Below, piece by piece: positions 7,205 through 14,422 of a DNA stretch of 15,346 nucleotides (position 1 is its first letter; each line of letters starts with the position of its first letter). The notes under the pieces are model-generated. The model was not told the DNA's origin. It made no database searches and saw only the letters and a list, made by a program, of their open reading frames with translations. Both the position numbers and the translations under genes were made by a program. This stretch comes from an uncultured Collinsella sp. (GTDB lineage Bacteria; Actinomycetota; Coriobacteriia; Coriobacteriales; Coriobacteriaceae): contig UQJA01000041.1 of NCBI GenBank assembly GCA_900541285.1, forward strand, positions 1-15,346. Reading direction: 5' to 3'.

Positions 7205-7750
7205 CTACAGTCCAAAGAAATTCAGGATCTGGTCTCGGCTTACGGGCTTGTAGTCGTTGGCGTCGAGGCCCACATCGTAGCGATAAATGGGACGCTCGCG
7301 ATCGCGGTTGCGTGCGTTGGTGCGGTCACCCCTGCTGTGGATATGCCCATGCAGCATAATGGCGCCACGTGCCTTGCCGTTCCAGCTGAGCATGGGGTAG
7401 TGGCTCATAACCAGACGATGGCCCTTGGCATAGCCGGGAGCAATCTCCAGGTAATCGCGCACGTCTTCCCAAATCTGCGGTACGTCGGGATCTTCCCAGT
7501 CGCCGTCATGGTTACCACGGATGAGCGTCACGTTCTGGCATTCGATACGCTCGCGCAGGCGCACCGCCTCCGCCAGGGGCAAATGATAGGTAAAGTCACC
7601 CAAAATATAGAGGCGGTCATCCGCAGCCACGCACTCATTGATGGCATCGATGACCTTGCGATTCATCTCCTCGACCGAGCCAAACGGCCGATCCATGTCG
7701 TGCAAGATATTCGTATCGCCCAGGTGCAGGTCGGCGGTAAACCACATCAT
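7205..7750 (-). CDS. Calcineurin-like metallophosphoesterase
   Basis: A 181-residue protein if it begins at ATG 7750. That start has GAGGA at 7763-7759, eight bases upstream; an in-frame ATG at 7765 would add MRTET but has no ribosome binding site. The two-metal phosphoesterase motifs are complete: ADLHLG (Asp7, His9), GDF (Asp52), RGNHD (Asn80, His81), SHYP (His117) and HGHIH (His136, His138). The small size and the RPFGSVEEMN segment after the first motif fit the compact bacterial group often annotated as phosphoesterase or hydrolase; the natural substrate (nucleotide, cyclic nucleotide or nucleic acid end) cannot be told. It is the last gene of a likely three-gene minus-strand unit behind a HIRAN protein and a micro-protein, 66 bp from the latter, and ends at two hairpins. 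Confidence 0.9.
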   Translation of the reverse strand: MMWFTADLHLGDTNILHDMDRPFGSVEEMNRKVIDAINECVAADDRLYILGDFTYHLPLAEAVRLRERIECQNVTLIRGNHDGDWEDPDVPQIWEDVRDYLEIAPGYAKGHRLVMSHYPMLSWNGKARGAIMLHGHIHSRGDRTNARNRDRERPIYRYDVGLDANDYKPVSRDQILNFFGL

Positions 7751-7816
7751 CGTCTCTGTCCTCATTTCGCAACGTGTTCAACTCGTGCTAAGTATACAGA
7801 CGCAGCGATGTGGCGG

Positions 7817-7996
7817 TTATCCAAAGAGCCCGCCGAACAGTCCGCGGCGGCGTTTGTCTTTCTTTTTCGACGCATCACTCTGGGCGTTCTTGCCCTGCCG
7901 CTTCTTACGATCCTGCTCCAACTCATCGTCATCGAGTAGCAGATCCCACTCAAACGGATCGTCTGTCAGATCGAACAGATCATCGTTATCAAACAT
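7817..7996 (-). CDS. 59-residue micro-protein, acidic head and basic tail
   Basis: It starts at ATG 7996 with a good GGGAGG site at 8003-8008 and stops at TAA 7819-7817. No family is recognised. The first 29 residues (MFDNDDLFDLTDDPFEWDLL...) carry 14 Asp/Glu and no Lys or Arg. From residue 30 the charge reverses: RKKR, then KKKDKRRR, then a terminal GLFGGLFG. Such a bipolar, probably disordered chain suggests a binding peptide rather than an enzyme. The purine-rich ribosome site, the 18-bp spacing to the HIRAN stop upstream and the codon use like its neighbours argue that it is a real gene. It was probably missed by ordinary size cut-offs. It could bind nucleic acid or a partner protein through its tail; this is inference. 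Confidence 0.7.
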   Translation of the reverse strand: MFDNDDLFDLTDDPFEWDLLLDDDELEQDRKKRQGKNAQSDASKKKDKRRRGLFGGLFG

Positions 7997-8014
7997 GGCC
8001 GCCTCCCTTACCGA

Positions 8015-8341
8015 TTAGCGAGCATCCACCACGTAGAGTCCAACGCGCACCTGATGCCACGGGCTGCGTTCGGGAGCAACCTGTTGCACGCGGGCCTCAA
8101 ATACGTCCTCGTGGCCGTAATACATCATCAAGGACAGCGGGCCGACCTCGTTTCCCGGAACATACCCAAGCTTGGTGTTGCCGTAATAGATCGCAACCGC
8201 CTCGGGGTCATGGGGATTATCGCGCTCGGCACACAGCGTCAGCTTATCGCCGACCTTAAGATCGCCCAGGACCAAAGCGCCGTCGGCATATTGAAATCCT
8301 GCGATGTGAAACGACAGAAGAACACGTGAAGGCTCGTACAT
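8015..8341 (-). CDS. Stand-alone HIRAN-domain protein
   Basis: 108 residues, start ATG 8341 with GAGGAG eight bases upstream. Almost the whole chain is one HIRAN domain: FHIAGFQYADG (11-21), LKVGDKLTLCAERDNPHDPEAVAIYY (28-53), LGYVPGNEVGPLSLMM (58-73), with an ARVQQVAPE strand near the end. The N-P-x-D-x-x-A-V and LGYVP elements are the domain's hallmark. In eukaryotic HLTF and in bacterial fusions the domain recognises damaged or stalled DNA, especially 3' ends; isolated bacterial copies have no assigned role. Here it leads a likely operon with a micro-protein and a phosphoesterase. The 14 bases GAGGAGCTGCTATG around its start are repeated exactly at the start of the DUF2130 gene. The 123 bp upstream, towards the aldehyde dehydrogenase, hold no clear promoter or terminator. 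Confidence 0.88.
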   Translation of the reverse strand: MYEPSRVLLSFHIAGFQYADGALVLGDLKVGDKLTLCAERDNPHDPEAVAIYYGNTKLGYVPGNEVGPLSLMMYYGHEDVFEARVQQVAPERSPWHQVRVGLYVVDAR

Positions 8342-8464
8342 AGCAGCTCCTCTAACAGCAGGATAAATCGGCGCTTAACCGTACTGAGAAGCTTACGGGC
8401 CCGTGCGGACACAAATTCGCCCCACCCGCGCCTTTTCGACCGTTTGTCGCTACACCATCTGATT

Positions 8465-9844
8465 CTAATGCACAAACATGCGCACGAACTTGTGCTTCCA
8501 GCTTGCGTAAGGAGCATAGCGGAATGGCACGTCCAACCACGTTGCCTTGTTCACGATGCTCTTCTTGTGGCTAAACGTATCGAAGCTCTCGTGTCCATGG
8601 TACTGCCCCATACCGCTCGCGCCCATGCCGCCAAAGCCCATATGGCTCGTAGCCAAGTGCATGATCGTGTCGTTGACACAGCCGCCGCCAAAGGGCACGT
8701 AACGCACAAAGCGCTGCTGAACTGCGCGATCCTGGCTAAAGATATACAGAGCCAGCGGCGTCGGACGATCTGTAATAAACGTCTCGGCCTCGTCTAGGCT
8801 CTCAAACGTCAGCACCGGCAAAATGGGGCCGAAGATCTCCTCCTGCATCACGGCGTCATCGGGGGTCACGCCGTCCAAAATCGTCGGCTCGATCTTGAGC
8901 GACGACTCGCGCGCCGTGCCTCCAAGCACAACCTTATCGGGGTCGATCAGCCCGCGTACGCGCGCAAAATGCTTGGCGTTGACGATATGCCCGTAATCCT
9001 CGTTATCGAGCGGATGCTCGCCAAACATACGGCGGGCCTCCTCCTTGATAAGGTCCAGCAGCTCGTCGTGCACGCGCGCATCGACCAGCAGGTAGTCGGG
9101 CGCTACACAGGTTTGCCCCACGTTGAGCCATTTACCAAAGGCGATACGCCGCGCCGCGACCTTCAGGTTTGCCGTCGCATCCACGATGCAGGGACTCTTT
9201 CCGCCCAGCTCAAGCGTCACGGGCGTAAGGTTTTTACTTGCACGCTCCATGACGAGCTTGCCGACCGGAACGCTACCGGTAAAGAAGATCTTGTCCCAGT
9301 GCTCATCGAGCAGCGCTTCGTTCTCGGCGCGCCCGCCCTCGACAACCGTCACCAGGCGCGAATCAAATGCCTCTTCACAGATTTGCTTGAGCACCGCGCT
9401 CGATGCCGGAGCATATGCGCTCGGCTTGATGACCACGGTATTGCCCGCGGCAAGGGCGCCGGCGAGTGGCTCGAGCGTCAGCAAAAACGGGTAGTTCCAC
9501 GGAGCCATGATGAGTGTGACGCCATAGGGCACGGCCTGCGTCTTGCACACACTCACGGCGTTGGCGAGGTCACACGGACGCAGACGCGGGCGACTCCATC
9601 GAGCCACATGCGCAATCTGATGTCGAATCTCGGAAAGCGACGTGCCGATCTCGCACATATAGGCCTCGTCATGCGACTTTCCCAAATCGGTCTTGAGCGC
9701 ATGGGCGATATCGGCCTCGTGGGCCCGTACCGCATCGCGTAAACTCACGAGCGCACGACGCCGAGCATCGACATCAAACGTGGCGTGCGTCTTAAAGTAG
9801 GTGCGCTGATCGCCGACGATGCGCGCAATTTCCTCGGTGTTCAT
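8465..9844 (-). CDS. NAD(P)-dependent aldehyde dehydrogenase, class 3 type
   Basis: 459 residues, the usual length of class 3 (short) aldehyde dehydrogenases, which oxidise fatty or aromatic aldehydes to acids. The start ATG 9844 has AGGAGG five bases upstream. Catalytic features are all present: APWNYPF with Asn117, VIKPS with Lys140 for cofactor phosphate or ribose contact, FFTGS (187-191), LELGGKSP with general base Glu212, NVGQTCVAPDY with nucleophile Cys246, and EEIFGP (335-340). The hydrophobic C-terminal FRYAPYASWKHKFVRMF extension is common in this class. It begins nine bases after the stop of the alcohol dehydrogenase gene, so the two form one operon behind the operator sites near 11080-11159. 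Substrate is not determined. No hairpin terminator was found in the 123 bp after its stop. Confidence 0.93.
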   Translation of the reverse strand: MNTEEIARIVGDQRTYFKTHATFDVDARRRALVSLRDAVRAHEADIAHALKTDLGKSHDEAYMCEIGTSLSEIRHQIAHVARWSRPRLRPCDLANAVSVCKTQAVPYGVTLIMAPWNYPFLLTLEPLAGALAAGNTVVIKPSAYAPASSAVLKQICEEAFDSRLVTVVEGGRAENEALLDEHWDKIFFTGSVPVGKLVMERASKNLTPVTLELGGKSPCIVDATANLKVAARRIAFGKWLNVGQTCVAPDYLLVDARVHDELLDLIKEEARRMFGEHPLDNEDYGHIVNAKHFARVRGLIDPDKVVLGGTARESSLKIEPTILDGVTPDDAVMQEEIFGPILPVLTFESLDEAETFITDRPTPLALYIFSQDRAVQQRFVRYVPFGGGCVNDTIMHLATSHMGFGGMGASGMGQYHGHESFDTFSHKKSIVNKATWLDVPFRYAPYASWKHKFVRMFVH

Positions 9845-9853
9845 GGCAACCTC

Positions 9854-11061
9854 CTAGTTCTCGTCCTCAAACATACCACCCGCGACGACCTCGTACATAC
9901 GCTCGAGCTCCAAACGGTCCATCAAAAGTGGAACGGGGTATAGCGGATTGGCCTCGGCATCGGCATGGGCCGCCATTTGCGGAATATCGGAGCGGCGAAT
10001 ACCCGAGACATATTTGGGGATTCCCAGGGCCTCGTTCATGCGGTCGACCCAATCGATAAAGGCCTCGGCCGCAAGACTGTCCTGCGCGGTAGCCGGCGCA
10101 ATGCCCGATCGGCAAGCTTGGGGGCGGCGGCGTCACCATAGGCGCGAAGCATATGCGGCAGGATGATAGCGTTGGCCAAGCCGTGCGGAATCCCGTAACG
10201 CCCACCCAAGCTGTGTGCGATGGCGTGAACGTATCCAACATAGGAGCGGGTAAACGCAACGCCCGCCTTATACGCCGCCGAAAGCATATTGCGACGCGCA
10301 CGCATGTCGTCGCCATGCTCATAGGCCTCGAGCAAATTGTCGTGGATGAGCTGCACCGCCTGTCGCGCCATCTTACGCGTATAGGGCGTGGTGCTTCGCC
10401 CGATAAAGGCCTCGACGGCATGCGTCAGGGCGTCCATACCCGTCTGCCCCGTAATGGAGGCGGGCAGACCGCGCGTAAACTCGGGGTCGTGCACCGCAAA
10501 GCGCGGGATAAGCACAAAGTCGTTAATGGGGTACTTGTAGTGCGTCTCGTCATCGGTGATAACCGCCGCGAGCGTGACCTCGCTTCCCGTGCCTGCCGTA
10601 GTGGGAACGGCGATAAGCAGCGGCAGGCGACGATGAATCCGCAGCAGGCCGCGCATCTTGTTGATGGGCTTGCTTGGCTGCGTGATGCGTGCACCCACGC
10701 CCTTGGCGCAGTCCATGGCCGATCCTCCGCCAAAACCGATAATGGCCTGGCAGGCGCTCTCTCGATACAGGGACGCTGCCTCCTCCACATTCGAGACCGT
10801 GGGGTTCGCACGCGTTTCGGCATAGACCGCAACGCCAACCCCCTGAGCCGTAAGCGCACGCTCGAGTGATGCCGTGAGCCCCAAACGTGCAATACTAGGG
10901 TCCGTCACGATAAGGACCTTCTGGATCGAGCGCTTTTGAAGCACCGCGGGCACATCCTCGGCATGCTCCAAAATGCGCGGCTCGGTATAGGGCAGGATCG
11001 GCAATGCAATGCGAAAAACCGTCTGATATGTTCGGCACCAGGCACGACGGGCTAGATGCAT
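9854..11061 (-). pseudogene. Iron-containing alcohol dehydrogenase, frameshifted near its C-terminus
   Basis: The start ATG 11061 has GAAGGAG eight bases upstream. Family III (FucO-like) features are intact: GFGGGSAMDCAKG (109-121, nucleotide binding), VPTTAGTGSEVT (152-163), and metal ligands Asp210, His214, His279 and His293, with the 14-residue spacing of the last two conserved. After KLAD at codon 318, near bases 10103-10110, the frame shifts and reads 21 unrelated residues to a stop at 10036. The true C-terminus resumes in another frame (GIAPATAQDSLAAEAFIDWV, then MNEALGIPKYVSG, ending at 9854). A one-base loss explains both frames; joined, the protein would be about 402 residues, a normal length. 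Truncation removes the last ~80 residues, part of the helical domain. It is either a real null allele or a sequencing error. It is followed directly by the aldehyde dehydrogenase. Confidence 0.85.
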
Positions 11062-11079
11062 AAAGGAAACTCCTTCATT

Positions 11080-11095
11080 TGTTGATTGGTCAACA
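11080..11095. promoter_or_regulatory. Palindromic operator 1 of the dehydrogenase operon
   Basis: TGTTGATTGGTCAACA is a perfect 6-bp inverted repeat around a 4-bp centre. It sits 18 bp before the ADH start, just downstream of a likely -10 (TACAAT on the minus strand, 11113-11108), where a bound repressor would block transcription. The shape (TTGA-N4-TCAA) is typical of TetR- and MarR-family operators. No such regulator gene is in the window. Confidence 0.65.
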
Positions 11096-11143
11096 TTTGC
11101 TCGACCGATTGTACTCAGCGGCGGTCAAAGGCGGCCTGCCAAT

Positions 11144-11159
11144 CGTTAATCAATCAACA
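11144..11159. promoter_or_regulatory. Operator 2, second copy of the same 16-bp site
   Basis: On the minus strand this reads TGTTGATTGATTAACG, matching operator 1 at 12 of 16 positions and keeping part of the symmetry. The two centres are 64 bp apart, close to six helical turns, so one regulator could hold both on the same face of the DNA. It lies upstream of the presumed ADH promoter and about 45 bp before the rubrerythrin promoter, so it could affect either. Confidence 0.55.
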
Positions 11160-11205
11160 TCTTCATATCTCAAAATTGTTTTATTAAAAATCATTCCTAA
11201 TAGGC

Positions 11206-11233
11206 TTCACATTTGGTTGCATTTATGGATAAT
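11206..11233 (+). promoter_or_regulatory. Candidate promoter for rubrerythrin
   Basis: TTCACA (11206-11211), a 16-bp gap, then GATAAT (11228-11233), preceded by an AT-rich block (11161-11200) that stands out from the GC-rich surroundings and could act as an UP element. Within that block TTTTATTAAAA is a small palindrome (11179-11189), which might bind a metal or peroxide regulator, though it does not clearly match a PerR or Fur box. Confidence 0.55.
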
Positions 11234-11252
11234 AGAACCCGTCAAGACGCAC

Positions 11253-11281
11253 GTCCGGAGAGGGCCCTTACGGGACCGGAC
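11253..11281 (+). other. Hairpin in the rubrerythrin 5' leader
   Basis: GTCCGG (11253-11258) pairs with CCGGAC (11276-11281), with CCC/GGG pairing inside. It lies in an ~80-nt leader between the promoter and the start codon. A smaller stem CGATC/GATCG (11299-11313) encloses part of the ribosome binding site. They probably stabilise the message or tune translation. Confidence 0.5.
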
Positions 11282-11317
11282 AAGCGCCCCATCGCCATCG
11301 ATCGAAAGGATCGAATC

Positions 11318-11878
11318 ATGAAGTTTGTTTGCCCCGTTTGCGGTTATGTGGAAGAGTTCGACGGCGACCAGCTGCCCGAGGACTTCAAGTGCCCCCAGTG
11401 CGGCGTTCCCGGTTCTCGTTTCTTGAAGCAGGAGGAGGGTCAGCTCGAGTGGGCTGCCGAGCACGTCGTGGGCGTCGCCAAGATGGAGGGCGTCTCCGAG
11501 GACATCGTTGCCGACCTGCGCGCCAACTTTGAGGGCGAGTGCTCTGAGGTCGGTATGTACCTGGCCATGGCTCGCGTCGCCCATCGCGAGGGCTATCCCG
11601 AGATCGGCCTGTACTGGGAGAAGGCTGCCCACGAGGAGGCCGAGCACGCCGCCAAGTTCGCTGAGCTCCTGGGCGAGGTCGTGACCGACTCCACCAAGAA
11701 GAACCTCGAGATGCGCGTTGAGGCCGAGAACGGCGCCACCGCCGGCAAGACCGATCTTGCCAAGCGTGCCAAGGCCGCCGGCCTCGATGCCATCCACGAC
11801 ACCGTGCACGAGATGGCTCGCGACGAGGCCCGCCACGGCAAGGCTTTCGCCGGCCTGCTCAAGCGCTACTTCGGCTAA
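11318..11878 (+). CDS. Reverse rubrerythrin (rubredoxin domain first, then ferritin-like domain)
   Basis: 186 residues from ATG 11318, with AAAGGA at 11305-11310. An upstream in-frame start is rejected because it precedes the promoter-leader region and adds no recognisable sequence. The N-terminal rubredoxin-type FeS4 site has CPVCGY (Cys5, Cys8) and CPQCG (Cys25, Cys28). The di-iron four-helix bundle follows: ANFEGECSEVGMYL (Glu72, Glu74), HEEAEHAAKF (Glu107, His110), NLEMRVEAENGA, and MARDEARHGKAF (Glu170, His173). Classical rubrerythrin has the domains in the opposite order; this order is known from anaerobes such as clostridia, where it works as an NADH-linked peroxide and oxygen reductase. 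Codon use is strongly biased to GAG, CTG and GTC, which suggests high expression. It is monocistronic, ending at a strong terminator 33 bp on. Confidence 0.93.
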   Translation: MKFVCPVCGYVEEFDGDQLPEDFKCPQCGVPGSRFLKQEEGQLEWAAEHVVGVAKMEGVSEDIVADLRANFEGECSEVGMYLAMARVAHREGYPEIGLYWEKAAHEEAEHAAKFAELLGEVVTDSTKKNLEMRVEAENGATAGKTDLAKRAKAAGLDAIHDTVHEMARDEARHGKAFAGLLKRYFG

Positions 11879-11911
11879 GCCAATCGCCTGAGAGACATTC
11901 TCTAGCACGAT

Positions 11912-11943
11912 AAGGCCCGAACCGTATTGGTTCGGGCCTTTTT
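11912..11943 (+). terminator. Strong intrinsic terminator after rubrerythrin
   Basis: A perfect 12-bp stem AAGGCCCGAACC / GGTTCGGGCCTT with a 5-nt loop (GTATT) runs into five T residues. The pdxR gene ends just beyond at 11951 on the other strand. There the stem is followed by TATCGTGC, so it mainly serves rubrerythrin. Confidence 0.93.
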
Positions 11944-11950
11944 CGTTGGC

Positions 11951-13366
11951 TTATTGCAGCTGTTCTTGAAGAACGATGAGCGACTGAGGGCTCAGGTCGT
12001 CGTATTGTATGAGGACGCGAGATGGAGCGTTCTTAGTCGATGCCCGATCACCCGTCCACAGGCAATCGGCGATATTGACATAGGAAATACGAGCGTCAGC
12101 GAGAGCCTTCGCGAAACCCTCCCCCGCCTTGTCCTCGGCCAGGACAACGGCACAGTAAAGGCCCGCGTCCGCATGTTCGATCGAGACCTCCCCCGCCGGA
12201 AACGCCTTCCGCACAAGCGCCGCCAGGCCATCGCGTGCCTCGCGAGCGCGCACGCGCACGCGGTTCACATGTCGCTCGTAATCACCCGATTCCAGTAAAC
12301 GAGCCAAAGCAACCTGGTCAACAGAACTCACCGACGAGGCATAAAAACCAAGGTTGCGCCTAAACCGCTCCATTAGCTCATCGGGCAACACCATGTACGC
12401 TAGACGCAACGCCGATGACAGGCTCTTCGAAAACGTGTTGGTGTAGATAACCGACTGAGCGGCATCGATTGATGCGAGCGCGGGAATCGGCTTGCCGGCA
12501 AGGCGAAACTCACAATCAAAGTCATCCTCGATGAGATACCGGCCTGGTCGCTCGGCGGCCCAGCTGAGCAGCGCGTAGCGACGCGCAATGCTCGTCACAA
12601 AGCCGGTCGGATACTGATGGGACGGCATCAGGTGAAGGACATCGGTCCCGCTTTTCTGCAAAGTGCTCAAGTCCACGCCCTCATCATCCAACGGGATATG
12701 TCGAACTTTGCAGCCCATAGCCTGATAGATGCGCGTCAGGCGCAAATACCCCGGGTCCTCAACGGCATACACCTTGTCCGCGCCAAGCAACTGAACCAAC
12801 ATGGTATCGAGCAGCTGGGCGCCCGCACCGATAACGATGTTGTCGGGATCGACATTCATGCCCCTCGTCCCACGCAGATGATGAGCGATAGCGCGTCGTA
12901 GCCGCGCGGTGCCCTGTGCCGGCGCGGTCGAAAAGATTTCGCGTTCGTCTTCGGATGCCAGCGTCGCCCGCAGTGCGCTTTGCCAAAGCCGCGCCGCCTC
13001 CAAAGCGGAAGGAGAGAGCGGGGCGAATTGCTCGGTCCGTCCGTTGACATCATGCGCGTTGGGACCCACAGAAACGGCATCTCGGTCGATACCCTCCGCA
13101 GCCAAAGCCAAAACCGGTGCATCCGGAAGCTCGCAAGCGTAGTAGCCACGCCGCGGCTTTGAACAAATATAGCCCTCGGCAAGTAGCTGGCTATATGCAT
13201 TCTCGATGGTAATGACACTGATTCCCAGATGACTGGCAAAGGCGCGCTTAGACGGCAGATGCTCCCCCGCCGCAATACGTCCAGCAACGATATCATCTCG
13301 AATTTGCTGGTAAACATACTCATAAAGCGATGCCTCGCCGCGTTGTTCCAAATTGTAGTCAAGCAT
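11951..13366 (-). CDS. pdxR: PdxR-type MocR regulator (GntR winged helix plus aminotransferase-like domain)
   Basis: 471 residues from ATG 13366, which has AGGTGA eight bases upstream; an ATG at 13399 would add MNDLIRSGDKL but has no ribosome site and overlaps the binding repeats. Residues about 10-78 are a GntR winged helix (LYEYVYQQIRDDI, GEHLPSKRAFASHLGIS, TIENAYSQLLAEGYI). After a linker comes a fold-type I aminotransferase domain: DPGYLRLTR, MPSHQYPTG, EDDFDCEFR, and NTFSKSLSSALRLAY with the PLP-binding Lys314. PdxR senses PLP through this lysine and normally activates pdxST when PLP is low, often repressing its own gene. Divergent placement from pdxS, with repeats between them, makes this identity much more likely than a MocR regulator for another pathway. 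Confidence 0.9.
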   Translation of the reverse strand: MLDYNLEQRGEASLYEYVYQQIRDDIVAGRIAAGEHLPSKRAFASHLGISVITIENAYSQLLAEGYICSKPRRGYYACELPDAPVLALAAEGIDRDAVSVGPNAHDVNGRTEQFAPLSPSALEAARLWQSALRATLASEDEREIFSTAPAQGTARLRRAIAHHLRGTRGMNVDPDNIVIGAGAQLLDTMLVQLLGADKVYAVEDPGYLRLTRIYQAMGCKVRHIPLDDEGVDLSTLQKSGTDVLHLMPSHQYPTGFVTSIARRYALLSWAAERPGRYLIEDDFDCEFRLAGKPIPALASIDAAQSVIYTNTFSKSLSSALRLAYMVLPDELMERFRRNLGFYASSVSSVDQVALARLLESGDYERHVNRVRVRAREARDGLAALVRKAFPAGEVSIEHADAGLYCAVVLAEDKAGEGFAKALADARISYVNIADCLWTGDRASTKNAPSRVLIQYDDLSPQSLIVLQEQLQ

Positions 13367-13377
13367 GAGTTTGTCAC

Positions 13378-13423
13378 CTGACCTTATTAAGTCATTCAAT
13401 CTGGCATTAGTCTGACCTTGTTA
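13378..13423 (+). promoter_or_regulatory. Direct-repeat binding sites for PdxR
   Basis: CTGACCTTATTA (13378-13389) is repeated as CTGACCTTGTTA (13412-13423), 11 of 12 identical and 34 bp apart, about three helical turns. MocR regulators bind pairs of direct repeats on one DNA face. The first copy lies between the PdxR start codon at 13366 and the second copy; the second overlaps the likely pdxS -35, the position expected for an activator of pdxS. Confidence 0.6.
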
Positions 13424-13446
13424 TTATCTAGAAAACTGAGTATTTC
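13418..13446 (+). promoter_or_regulatory. Candidate pdxS promoter
   Basis: TTGTTA (13418-13423), a 17-bp gap, then TATTTC (13441-13446). The -10 is weak, as is usual for an activator-dependent promoter. TATTAT at 13422-13427 is a stronger -10 match but has no -35 at the right distance. Confidence 0.4.
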
Positions 13447-13511
13447 GCCATACCCAGCTCCCCGATAGGATGTTCCGTCAAGCAATGCACATGCCAACCA
13501 AGGGAGCAACC

Positions 13512-14402
13512 ATGGCAGAACAGACCAGCAAGGCCAATCGCGTCAAACTCAACCGCGAGCTCGCGCAGATGCTCAAGGGCGGCGTCATCATGGACGTCAC
13601 CACGCCCGAGCAGGCACGCATCGCCGAGGAGGCAGGCGCTTGCGCCGTCATGGCTCTCGAGCGCATCCCGGCCGACATCCGTGCTGCAGGCGGCGTCTCA
13701 CGCATGAGCGACCCCAAGATGATCAAGGGCATCCAAGAGGCCGTCTCCATCCCTGTTATGGCCAAGTGCCGCATCGGTCACATCGTCGAGGCGCAGGTCC
13801 TGCAGGCCATCGAGATCGATTACATCGACGAGTCCGAGGTTCTCTCCCCTGCCGATGACGTCTATCACATCGACAAGACCCAGTTTGACGTGCCGTTTGT
13901 CTGCGGCGCCCGTGATCTGGGCGAGGCGCTGCGCCGTGTTGCCGAAGGCGCCACGATGATTCGCACCAAGGGTGAGCCGGGTACGGGCGACGTCGTTCAG
14001 GCCGTGCGTCACATGCGCAAAATCCAAAAGCAGATCCGCGACGTAGTTGCCCTGCGCGACGACGAGCTCTTTGAGGCAGCCAAGCAACTGCAGGTTCCGG
14101 TCGAGCTGGTGCGCGAGGTCCATGCCACGGGTAAGCTTCCCGTCGTGAACTTTGCCGCTGGCGGCGTAGCGACCCCCGCCGACGCCGCGCTGATGATGCA
14201 GCTGGGTGCCGAGGGCGTCTTTGTCGGCTCGGGCATCTTTAAGAGCGGCGACCCCGCCAAGCGCGCCGCCGCCATCGTCAAGGCCGTGGCAAACTTCACC
14301 GATGCCAAGCTCATCGCCGAGCTTTCGGAGGACCTGGGCGAGGCCATGGTGGGCATCAACGCCGACGAGATCGAGATTATCATGGAGGAGCGCGGGCGCT
14401 AG
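13512..14402 (+). CDS. pdxS: PLP synthase, synthase subunit PdxS
   Basis: 296 residues from ATG 13512, with GGGAG at 13502-13506; an ATG at 13470 lacks a ribosome site and gives a non-conserved N-terminus. It makes pyridoxal 5'-phosphate from ribose 5-phosphate, glyceraldehyde 3-phosphate and ammonia delivered by PdxT. The (beta/alpha)8 barrel signatures are complete: GGVIMDVTTPEQA with Asp28, MALERIPADIRAAGG, PVMAKCRIGH with Lys85 (first covalent lysine), DESEVLSPAD, IRTKGEPGTGD with Lys153 (second catalytic lysine), NFAAGGVATPADAAL and VFVGSGIFKSGDP (phosphate binding). Length and order match the family, which forms a dodecamer decorated by PdxT. pdxT starts 20 bp after its stop. Confidence 0.97.
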   Translation: MAEQTSKANRVKLNRELAQMLKGGVIMDVTTPEQARIAEEAGACAVMALERIPADIRAAGGVSRMSDPKMIKGIQEAVSIPVMAKCRIGHIVEAQVLQAIEIDYIDESEVLSPADDVYHIDKTQFDVPFVCGARDLGEALRRVAEGATMIRTKGEPGTGDVVQAVRHMRKIQKQIRDVVALRDDELFEAAKQLQVPVELVREVHATGKLPVVNFAAGGVATPADAALMMQLGAEGVFVGSGIFKSGDPAKRAAAIVKAVANFTDAKLIAELSEDLGEAMVGINADEIEIIMEERGR

Positions 14403-14422
14403 TCCAGCAGAAGGGATCGCAC

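Noticed and set aside
10153..10869. Plus-strand frame opposite the alcohol dehydrogenase
   Set aside because: No ribosome site or domain; it mirrors the third-position GC bias of the real gene.
11179..11189. PerR or Fur box upstream of rubrerythrin
   Set aside because: TTTTATTAAAA is only an 11-bp palindrome and does not extend to the longer symmetrical consensus of either regulator; kept only as a remark on the promoter.
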